From Schaalia odontolytica (GTDB lineage Bacteria > Actinomycetota > Actinomycetes > Actinomycetales > Actinomycetaceae), in NCBI GenBank assembly GCA_958415245.1, contig CATYYP010000139.1, positions 1-5,220 on the forward strand: 5,220 nucleotides of DNA, read 5' to 3'. The notes beneath the pieces are model-generated. The model made no database searches. It was not told the origin of the DNA and worked only from the letters and a program-made list of their open reading frames with translations. Both the position numbers and the translations under genes were made by a program. Positions within the stretch are counted from its first letter, which is position 1; every line of letters starts with the position of its first letter. Below are positions 1 through 5,220 of the stretch, one piece after another.

Positions 1-1002
1 GCCGTGGAGCGCGCAGCCGACGCCGGCTTCCGGGTTATGATTCACCCGGAGATTGAGTTTTACCTGCTGCGTCAGCCCGTGACACCCGATCGCATGATTC
101 CCGTCGATCAGGCTGGCTACTTCGACCACGTGGCGCGCGGCGATTCGAACGACTTCCGCCGCCGCGCCGTGCGCATGCTCGAGGACATGGCGATTCCGGT
201 CGAGTTCTCGCACCACGAGGGCGGGCCGGGACAAAACGAGATTGACCTGCGAGCCGTTGACCCTGTGCGCGCAGCGGATAACATCATGACTGCGCGCACC
301 CTCATTGAAGAGGTCGCGCTACGCGAGGAGCTCGTCGCGACGTTCATGCCCAAGCCTTTCATTGAGCACCCCGGCTCGGGCATGCACACGCACCTGTCGC
401 TGTTCGAGGGCGAAGAAAATGCGTTCTTCTCTCCTGCGGGGCAGTATCGCCTGTCCACGACGGGGCGCCAGTTCATCGCTGGCCTTCTTGCGCACGCCGA
501 GGAGATTGCGGCCATCACCAACCAGCATGTCAACTCCTACAAGCGCCTGTGGGGCGGGGGAGAGGCTCCCTCCTACGTGTGTTGGGGCCACTTGAATCGC
601 TCGGCTCTCGTGCGCGTTCCCCTCTACAAGCCGAAGAAGGCTGCGGCGGCGCGCATCGAGTACCGCGCCCCCGATCCGAGCGCGAACCCCTACCTGGCGT
701 TCGCCGTCCTCATTGCGGCTGGGCTCGACGGCATCGAGAAAAAGATGGAGCTGATGCCCGAGGCCGAGGATAACGTGTGGGACCTGTCGGATCGTGAACG
801 TCAGGTCATGGGCATTCACGCCCTGCCTGCCTCGTTGGCGGACGCCGTGCGTGCCATGAAGAGTTCCGACCTGGTGGCCTCCACGCTCGGTGAGCAGGTG
901 TTCGACTACGTCATCCGCAACAAGCGCAAGGAATGGACGGAATACCGCCAGCAGATTACGCGTCAGGAGCTTGAGCAATTCCTGAAGGTCGTTCCCCGGT
1001 GA
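1..1002 (+). CDS. glnA2: Glutamine synthetase family protein, GlnA2-type (5' end missing)
   Basis: Type I glutamine synthetase fold, which classically makes glutamine from glutamate, ammonia and ATP in the cytoplasm. The window opens in frame inside the gene. About 333 codons remain, so roughly 110 N-terminal residues (the beta-grasp domain) are lost compared with the ~446 expected. The catalytic domain is visible in order: metal-binding Glu codons at 49 and 55 (HPEIEF), Glu at 217 and 238 (HHEGGPGQNE), the GSGMHTH histidine at 385, the flap Glu at 562 (GGEAP), NRSALVRVP, and the Glu/Arg pair at 658 and 664 (RIEYR). At the Tyr that GlnE adenylylates in enterobacterial GS (NLYDLP), this protein has Trp (codon 778-780, EDNVWDLS), as I recall for actinobacterial GlnA2. 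It overlaps glnE by 4 bases. Some GlnA2/GlnA3 homologues in Streptomyces are gamma-glutamylpolyamine synthetases, so the substrate is not certain. Family assignment is firm; the symbol is likely. Confidence 0.93.
   Translation, partial: AVERAADAGFRVMIHPEIEFYLLRQPVTPDRMIPVDQAGYFDHVARGDSNDFRRRAVRMLEDMAIPVEFSHHEGGPGQNEIDLRAVDPVRAADNIMTARTLIEEVALREELVATFMPKPFIEHPGSGMHTHLSLFEGEENAFFSPAGQYRLSTTGRQFIAGLLAHAEEIAAITNQHVNSYKRLWGGGEAPSYVCWGHLNRSALVRVPLYKPKKAAAARIEYRAPDPSANPYLAFAVLIAAGLDGIEKKMELMPEAEDNVWDLSDRERQVMGIHALPASLADAVRAMKSSDLVASTLGEQVFDYVIRNKRKEWTEYRQQITRQELEQFLKVVPR
984..988 (+). promoter_or_regulatory. Ribosome binding site for glnE
   Basis: GAAGG lies inside the last codons of the upstream synthetase gene, 10 bases before the GTG at 999. 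It supports that start, although the spacing is slightly long. Because the stop of the upstream gene is embedded in GTGA, re-initiation by terminating ribosomes is probably at least as important as this weak site. Confidence 0.5.
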
Positions 1003-3935
1003 CACCTGACGAACTTCGGATTGCCGGATTCCTGGACCCTCGCCGAGCCCTCGACTATTTCGCGGAGCTTCCGGGTGGAGTCGAGGTATGGGCGGCGGAC
1101 CTGGGAGCGAGTGCCGACCCCGATCAGGCGTTGCTGGCGGCGATCCGTCTGCACGAGGCGGACTCCGGCCTCGTGCGAGGACTCGTCGATGATTCGCGTG
1201 CGCGCGCTCGCCTGTGCGCCGTCCTGGGGGGCAGCCAGTGGCTGGGTGATTACATCATCGCTGAGCCCGGCCGTGCTCGATCGACGTGGGAGGATCCCGG
1301 CGAGGCCTCGCGCGTGATGCTCGCGTCCGTGGGTGCGATGCGAGGGGAGCATGATGCCCTCGTCGCCTCTGAGGACGCCCGGGTGGACGATCTGCGAGGC
1401 GCGTATCGCAGGGTACTGCTGTACCTGGCCGCCGATGACCTGACGAGCGATGATCCTGAAGGCTTCATGCCCGAGGTCGGTCGGCGCATCGCCGACCTGG
1501 TCGACGCCACCCTTGAGGCCGGCCTTGCCCTGGCGAGGCGGGACATCGACCCGCAGGGGCGTATCCCCTTCGCCATCATCGCGATGGGTAAGACGGGAGC
1601 ACGCGAACTCAACTACATCTCCGACGTTGACGTCGTCTACGTCGCCGAGCCCGGGGCTGATGGGGACGAGCGAGAAGCCCTTGAGGTCGCGACGCGCCTT
1701 GCGGCGGCGACGGCTTCCGCCTGCTCGGGGCCCGGAACCGAAGCTCCACTATGGACGGTGGACGCGAATCTGCGGCCCGAGGGGCGCAACGGAGCGCTCG
1801 TGCGCACCGTCGAGTCCTACCGCCAGTACTGGGACAAGTGGGCGCAGACCTGGGAGTTCCAGGCGCTGCTCAAGGCGTGCGCCTGCGCGGGAGACGAGGC
1901 CGTCGGGCGCGCCTTCGAGGAAGCCGCACAGCCCTACGTGTGGAGCGCAGCGACGCGCGAAGGATTCGTCGAGGCGGCGCGCGCGATGCGCCGACGCGTC
2001 GAGGACAACATCTCGCGTTTGCACGCGTCCCGTGAGCTCAAGCTCGGGCGCGGCGGCCTGCGTGACGTCGAATTTACGGTCCAGCTCCTCCAGCTCGTCC
2101 ACGGTCGCACCGACGCCTTCCTGCGCGTGAAGTCGACGCTGGAGGCGATCGAGGCGTTGCGCGAGGGCGGCTACATCGCGCGCAGCGACGCGCAACAGCT
2201 CGCCTCGTGCTACCGATTCTTGCGCGCTGTCGAACACCGCACTCAGCTGCCCCGCATGCGCCGCACGCACCTGATCCCGGACAAGGAACGGGAGCTGCGC
2301 GTCCTCGGGCGTGCGATGGGGCTGGCACGCTTCCCTGATGCGGAGTCGATCAGCGCTGCCATCGACGAGGTTCGCACTCGCGTCCGCGCTCTGCACGAGG
2401 ACGTCTTCTACCGCCCGATTATCGCCGCGACTGCGTCGCTGAGCGAGGACGAGGTGTCCCTGCACGCGGACGGCGCGCGCGACCGACTGGCTGCTATCGG
2501 CTACCGGGATCCGGCGGGAGCGCTCACGCACATTGGAGCCCTCACGCAGGGGACGAGCAGGCGCGCGGCGATCCAGCGTCACCTGCTTCCGGTGTTCATC
2601 TCGTGGCTCGCCGGAGGCGCCGACCCCGACATGGGCCTGTTGAATTTCCGGATCCTGTCCGAGGACATCGGAGACTCGCACTGGTACCTCGCGCTCCTGC
2701 GTGACTCCGGCGTGGCCGCCCACAGGCTCACGACTATGCTTCCGAACTCCCGCTGGATTGCAGAGGCGCTCGCCAAGCGTCCCGAGGCCGTGGCCTGGCT
2801 CGACGACGATGGTGAGCTAGCGCCGCGCGAGCCGCATCGGCTAGCTCGGGAAGTGGCGGCCCTCATTGATCGCCACGATGACGCGACGGAGGCCGCGGCC
2901 CGCGTACGGGCAGTACGTACGCGTGAGCTCACGCGTTGCGCGATGAGCGACCTGCTGGGCGGCGTCGATCCGCGCGGGAATGCGATCGCCGACGCCACGG
3001 ATGCGGCAATTCTCGGAGCCCTCGCTATTGCGCAGCGGGAGGAAGCCGAGCGGTGGGGCGAGCAGCGGGCGGCCGTCGTGTTTGTTGCGATGGGCCGCTA
3101 CGGCGGACGCGAGTGCTCGTACGCCTCGGATGCCGACGTGATTGCCCTGCACGAGGCCGTCGGGGGTGCCGCCGAGGCGGAGGCGGCTGCCAGCGCGACG
3201 GCGATTGTGAACCGCGTAAAGAACCTCCTTGGCTCGGCTACAAACCAGCTGGGCATTGTCGTCGACCTCGACCTGCGTCCCGAGGGCAAGAATGGCCCGA
3301 TGAGCCGTACGATCGAGTCGCATCGTGAGTATGCGCAGCGGTGGGCCTCCACCTGGGAGCGCCAGGCGGCGGTGCGTGCGCGCCCGATCGGTGAGGGAAC
3401 CCTCGCCGATTCTGCGCGGGCACTGTTCGATGAGCTCGCCTATGGGGGAGTGAGCGAGTCTGATGTGCGTGACATTCGCTTGCTCAAAGCACGCATGGAG
3501 AACGAGCGTCTGCCGCGCGGCATCGAGCCCGCTCGCCACGTGAAGCTCGGCCCCGGTGGCCTCACCGACGTGGAGTGGACGATCCAGCTCATCCAGATGC
3601 GTGCTGGAATGAACAACCCCGCACTGCGTACGCCCTCGACGACGCAGGCGATCCTGCGTGCTCAAGAGCAGGAGCTGATCAGTGCTCAAGACGCGCAGAC
3701 TCTTCTCGATGCCTGGGACATGGCCACTCGTGTTCGCGCGGCCAACACACTGGCGAGCGGACGCATGAGCGGTGTGAAGCTCGACGTCTTGCCTCGCGAC
3801 AGCGCGGAGCTGCGTGCCCTCGCAGCGATCCTCGGGTACGGTAGCGGCGGGCTGAACGCCCTCGAAGACGACTGGCTGCGCGCTGGACGCAAAGCGCGCG
3901 CCGTCATGGAACGACTTTTCTGGGAGCAGCAGTGA
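999..3935 (+). CDS. glnE: Bifunctional glutamine synthetase adenylyltransferase/adenylyl-removing enzyme
   Basis: Cytoplasmic regulator that attaches AMP to, or phosphorolytically removes it from, a tyrosine of glutamine synthetase, switching it off under nitrogen excess. At 978 residues it matches full-length GlnE (946 in E. coli, about 990 in mycobacteria). Two homologous halves are evident. The N-terminal half (adenylyl-removing in E. coli) has MGKTGARELNYISDVD with D209 and D211, a third Asp in VDANLRPEG (D255), and KLGRGGLRDVEF at 348-359. The C-terminal half (adenylylating) has MGRYGGRECSYASDAD with D711 and D713, VDLDLRPEG (D756), and KLGPGGLTDVEW at 849-860. Motif spacing is nearly identical in the halves (46 then 93 residues versus 45 then 93), the mark of an ancient internal duplication. 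The GTG start overlaps the upstream TGA (GTGA, 4 bases). No frameshift or missing catalytic Asp is seen. Confidence 0.97.
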   Translation: MTPDELRIAGFLDPRRALDYFAELPGGVEVWAADLGASADPDQALLAAIRLHEADSGLVRGLVDDSRARARLCAVLGGSQWLGDYIIAEPGRARSTWEDPGEASRVMLASVGAMRGEHDALVASEDARVDDLRGAYRRVLLYLAADDLTSDDPEGFMPEVGRRIADLVDATLEAGLALARRDIDPQGRIPFAIIAMGKTGARELNYISDVDVVYVAEPGADGDEREALEVATRLAAATASACSGPGTEAPLWTVDANLRPEGRNGALVRTVESYRQYWDKWAQTWEFQALLKACACAGDEAVGRAFEEAAQPYVWSAATREGFVEAARAMRRRVEDNISRLHASRELKLGRGGLRDVEFTVQLLQLVHGRTDAFLRVKSTLEAIEALREGGYIARSDAQQLASCYRFLRAVEHRTQLPRMRRTHLIPDKERELRVLGRAMGLARFPDAESISAAIDEVRTRVRALHEDVFYRPIIAATASLSEDEVSLHADGARDRLAAIGYRDPAGALTHIGALTQGTSRRAAIQRHLLPVFISWLAGGADPDMGLLNFRILSEDIGDSHWYLALLRDSGVAAHRLTTMLPNSRWIAEALAKRPEAVAWLDDDGELAPREPHRLAREVAALIDRHDDATEAAARVRAVRTRELTRCAMSDLLGGVDPRGNAIADATDAAILGALAIAQREEAERWGEQRAAVVFVAMGRYGGRECSYASDADVIALHEAVGGAAEAEAAASATAIVNRVKNLLGSATNQLGIVVDLDLRPEGKNGPMSRTIESHREYAQRWASTWERQAAVRARPIGEGTLADSARALFDELAYGGVSESDVRDIRLLKARMENERLPRGIEPARHVKLGPGGLTDVEWTIQLIQMRAGMNNPALRTPSTTQAILRAQEQELISAQDAQTLLDAWDMATRVRAANTLASGRMSGVKLDVLPRDSAELRALAAILGYGSGGLNALEDDWLRAGRKARAVMERLFWEQQ
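2919..2936. repeat. 18-base perfect palindrome inside glnE
   Basis: ACGCGTGAGCTCACGCGT is its own reverse complement over all 18 bases. It sits in codons for the segment between the two catalytic halves of GlnE (about residue 641-646). Immediately upstream is a second inverted repeat, CGCGTAC at 2901-2907 with GTACGCG at 2917-2923 around a 9-base loop. The two structures share bases 2919-2923 and could not fold together. A 10-base palindrome GGCCGCGGCC (2891-2900) precedes them. GC-rich coding sequence throws up such arms by chance, so no function is assigned. Confidence 0.6.
3922..3926 (+). promoter_or_regulatory. Ribosome binding site for the glnE-coupled phosphatase
   Basis: GGGAG lies within the final glnE codons, 5 bases before the GTG at 3932. 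This is good spacing and decides the GTG start, which also places the RHG motif at the usual distance from the N terminus. Confidence 0.6.
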
Positions 3936-4603
3936 AGATTGTGCTGGTACGGCACGGACAGACCCCCGCGAATCGCCTTGGCGCGCTCGACACAGTGCGC
4001 CCTGGCCTCGGGCTGACTCCCGAAGGACTCCTCCAGGCGCAGCGCCTCGCGGACCGGTGGGAGTCCGAGGTTGCGCCGCCTCCGACCGTCATCGCTCTGT
4101 CCGGCCTCGAGCGCACGCGCCTGACCGCGGCCCCGCTGGCGAGCGCCTACGGGCTGACCCCGCGGGTGCACCCCGGCATCCGCGAGCTACGCTCCGGCGA
4201 CCTCGAAATGGCGGCCGACCCGGCATCGCAGTCCCTCTACGTGCGAACGACCCTGTCGTGGTGCGCCGGGGATTTGGATAATCGCATGCCCGGCGGCGAG
4301 AGCGGGCGCGAGGCCTTGGCCCGCTCGCTGGAGACCGTGCGCCGTGTGGGCCTGGCCGCACGCGAGCAAGCGGGGGACGAGGCCGTCGCGGTGTTCGTCA
4401 TCCACGGTGCACTCACACGCCTGCTGGCCACGTGGCTGTCCACCGATATCGACGAGGAACTCGTCTCCAAGCACTTCATGTCGAACACGGGCACGTCCAC
4501 CTTCGAGTGGGCGCCCGACTTCACTCCGGCATCTGCTGACGAACTCGCGAAGCAGCTTCACGCGTTGACCTGGAACGACCGTCCTCTCGATCAGTGGTCA
4601 TGA
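3932..4603 (+). CDS. Histidine phosphatase family protein (phosphoglycerate mutase-like)
   Basis: Soluble 223-residue phosphatase of the histidine phosphatase superfamily, which works through a phosphohistidine intermediate. The core is complete: VRHGQT near the N terminus with R7 and nucleophile H8, SGLERTRLTA with R61 (second phosphate-binding Arg), IREL with E85 (likely proton donor), PGGES at 120-124, and VIHGALTRLL with H158. No signal peptide or membrane segment is seen. The GTG start overlaps the glnE TGA by 4 bases, so it is probably co-translated with glnE. Its 3' end overlaps the convergent minus-strand gene by 13 bases. Members of this branch are annotated variously as phosphoglycerate mutase, alpha-ribazole phosphatase (CobC) or sugar-phosphate phosphatase. 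Nothing in the sequence identifies the substrate, and no cobalamin gene is present nearby, so no gene symbol is given. The family call is secure; the role is unknown. Confidence 0.93.
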   Translation: MKIVLVRHGQTPANRLGALDTVRPGLGLTPEGLLQAQRLADRWESEVAPPPTVIALSGLERTRLTAAPLASAYGLTPRVHPGIRELRSGDLEMAADPASQSLYVRTTLSWCAGDLDNRMPGGESGREALARSLETVRRVGLAAREQAGDEAVAVFVIHGALTRLLATWLSTDIDEELVSKHFMSNTGTSTFEWAPDFTPASADELAKQLHALTWNDRPLDQWS

Positions 4604-4618
4604 GGCGTCTCCTGATCG
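4588..4618. terminator. Possible bidirectional stem-loop between convergent genes
   Basis: CGATCAG at 4588-4594 pairs perfectly with CTGATCG at 4612-4618. Four more outer pairs (4584-4587 with 4619-4622) include two G-U wobbles on the plus strand. The 17-base loop contains the phosphatase stop codon, and the left arm contains the stop of the minus-strand gene. The place is right for a shared terminator, but neither strand has a following T-run and the loop is long, so it may instead be chance or a U-tract-independent element. Confidence 0.3.
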
Positions 4619-4824
4619 GGGGCGACGAAGGCTGACACCTCGAAAGGGAACGAGCGGTATTTGAAGTAGTTCTCCAGGTACGACAGGTGGTCCTCGCACG
4701 CGAGCCACGTCTTCGTGCGCCCGCGGTGGATCGCAGGGTTACGCCAGTCGATCCGGTAGATCGCGGCGTTCGTGCATTCACGCGCCGAGCAGATGCCCGA
4801 TGCGGCTTCGACTCCCAGTGCCAT
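4591..4824 (-). CDS. Small conserved actinobacterial protein, putative zinc-binding (often mislabelled acetone carboxylase)
   Basis: A 77-residue protein of unknown function. It carries C12 and C17 (CSAREC), then after 25 residues C43 and H46 (CEDH), a ligand set that could bind one zinc ion. Between and after these are the conserved-looking stretches DWRNPAIH, KTWLAC and FPFEV. From memory, this pattern matches a family of about 70-80 residue actinobacterial proteins that databases often call acetone carboxylase. It is far too small to be that enzyme and has none of its context here. The ATG at 4824 has a very strong ribosome binding site 5 bases upstream, which supports a real gene. It is convergent with the phosphatase to its left (13-base overlap of coding ends) and divergent from the SixA-like gene to its right. 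No membrane segment or signal peptide is seen. Confidence 0.8.
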   Translation of the reverse strand: MALGVEAASGICSARECTNAAIYRIDWRNPAIHRGRTKTWLACEDHLSYLENYFKYRSFPFEVSAFVAPDQETPHDH

Positions 4825-4829
4825 GGTGT

Positions 4830-4836
4830 CCTCCCC
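4830..4836 (-). promoter_or_regulatory. Strong ribosome binding site for the small zinc-type protein
   Basis: Read on the minus strand this is GGGGAGG, followed by the 5-base spacer ACACC and the ATG at 4824-4822. It is the best Shine-Dalgarno match in the window and fixes the start of the 77-residue gene. Confidence 0.75.
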
Positions 4837-4843
4837 GTGCGGT

Positions 4844-4849
4844 TACGCT
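4844..4849 (+). promoter_or_regulatory. Candidate -10 box for a leaderless sixA-like transcript
   Basis: TACGCT fits the actinobacterial -10 pattern TANNNT and ends 7 bases before the ATG at 4857, so transcription would start at or next to the A of the start codon. No usable ribosome binding site lies upstream of that ATG: the only purine run, GGAAG at 4851-4855, is 1 base away. No clear -35 box is visible. The site lies in a 32-base divergent gap. Confidence 0.4.
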
Positions 4850-4856
4850 TGGAAGT

Positions 4857-5220
4857 ATGCCAACCCTCGTTCTCGTTCGCCACGCGCAGGCCGCATATTC
4901 ATACCCCGATCACACTCGACCCCTCACGCATGCGGGCGTCGATCAGGCCGCGCGTCTCGGCGGTGTCTTATCCCGCGAGATCGGCGCATTCGATGTCGCG
5001 GTGTGCTCGGACGCGACGCGCGCCCAGCAGACGTTCGCTCAGATCAGTCAGCACGTGTCGATTCGTGAGAGCTGGTTCGACCGCGGTATCTATAACGCCG
5101 ACGAGGAGGACATCCTCACCCTGGCGCGCACTTTCGAGGGGACCAGCGCACTCATCGTCGGTCACGAGCCCACTATCTCCGGCGCCGGTTATGTGCTGGC
5201 GCGCGAGAATGATCGGGGAG
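4857..5220 (+). CDS. SixA-like phosphohistidine phosphatase (3' end missing)
   Basis: Histidine phosphatase superfamily, SixA branch. These are small cytoplasmic enzymes which, in E. coli, dephosphorylate histidine-phosphorylated signalling proteins. The 121 complete codons visible show VRHAQA with R8 and nucleophile H9, the RPLT..G segment (21-27) typical of SixA, CSDATRAQQT with R55 (compare SxAxRAxQT), and VGHEPTIS with H103. SixA-type proteins usually run to about 160-170 residues, so perhaps a quarter to a third lies beyond the window; the reading frame is open to the edge. The ATG at 4857 is the first in-frame start, no ATG, GTG or TTG lies in frame in the short gap before it, and the RHA motif sits at the normal distance from it. 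One TTA codon (4968-4970), usually rare in high-GC actinobacteria, is present. The gene is divergent from the 77-residue gene with a 32-base gap. Substrate is unknown. Confidence 0.9.
   Translation, partial: MPTLVLVRHAQAAYSYPDHTRPLTHAGVDQAARLGGVLSREIGAFDVAVCSDATRAQQTFAQISQHVSIRESWFDRGIYNADEEDILTLARTFEGTSALIVGHEPTISGAGYVLARENDRG

Noticed and set aside
319..1005. Minus-strand open frame opposite the synthetase gene
   Set aside because: It mirrors the conserved GS catalytic region; no domain is recognisable in the product.
1749..2723. Long minus-strand open frame of 324 codons opposite glnE
   Set aside because: It lies entirely opposite well-conserved GlnE motifs, its product is rich in Arg/Ala/Val with no recognisable domain, and long antisense frames are expected opposite high-GC codons.
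1590..3290. Repeated-looking motifs in the two halves of glnE
   Set aside because: This is the known ancient domain duplication of GlnE at protein level, not a DNA repeat or recent duplication.
2841..3689. Minus-strand open frame of 282 codons opposite the C-terminal half of glnE
   Set aside because: Same reasoning: an antisense shadow of the adenylyltransferase half, with no motif or convincing translation start.
3658..3691. Direct repeat GTGCTCAAGA, two copies 24 bases apart
   Set aside because: In-frame repeat of a similar peptide segment (AQE/AQD) in an alpha-helical part of GlnE; only 10 bases and explained by coding similarity.
4521..4883. Alternative minus-strand frame of 120 codons overlapping the 77-residue gene
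   Set aside because: The product is low-complexity Arg/Thr/Ser-rich. The other frame has a strong ribosome binding site and a Cys/His pattern, so this one is the shadow.
4837..4900. Possible minus-strand promoter for the 77-residue gene
   Set aside because: CATACT and TTGGCA-like strings are present but lie next to each other without proper -35/-10 spacing, so no promoter could be supported.

Overview
The window is high-GC and densely coding. It looks like chromosomal DNA from an actinobacterium (high-GC Gram-positive), possibly of the Actinomyces/Schaalia group. This rests on the base composition, GTG starts, short overlaps between genes, and a GlnA2-type glutamine synthetase directly followed by the bifunctional GS adenylyltransferase glnE, an order known from Mycobacterium and Corynebacterium. 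The genus is a guess from the general look of the proteins. I see no mobile element, CRISPR array, tRNA or rRNA.

Layout. A plus-strand cluster fills about 1-4603. It holds the 3' three quarters of a glutamine-synthetase-family gene (1-1002, cut by the window edge), full-length glnE (999-3935), and a histidine phosphatase of the phosphoglycerate-mutase-like superfamily (3932-4603). Both junctions are 4-base GTGA overlaps in which the GTG start shares bases with the upstream TGA stop, so the three genes are probably one translationally coupled operon. A short minus-strand gene (4591-4824) for a 77-residue putative zinc-binding actinobacterial protein converges on the phosphatase, and the two coding ends overlap by 13 bases. 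Divergently from it, after only 32 non-coding bases, a SixA-like phosphohistidine phosphatase starts at 4857 and runs off the right edge. No stretch longer than 32 bases lacks a gene.

How the genes may work together. GlnE adds AMP to, and removes it from, a tyrosine of the main glutamine synthetase according to nitrogen status. The GS-family enzyme encoded just upstream carries Trp where that tyrosine should be, so it is probably not GlnE's target even though the genes are coupled. It may be a secondary GS or a gamma-glutamyl-amine ligase. The coupled histidine phosphatase has an intact catalytic core but no assignable substrate. The SixA-like enzyme would be expected to act on phosphohistidine proteins. 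A functional link between either phosphatase and nitrogen control is inference from position alone.

Most of this is recognisable, conserved actinobacterial housekeeping DNA. I found no convincing new system. The points most worth a second look are the non-adenylylatable GS paired with glnE, the phosphatase coupled to glnE, the uncharacterised small zinc protein between two phosphatases, and a probable leaderless start for the SixA-like gene.
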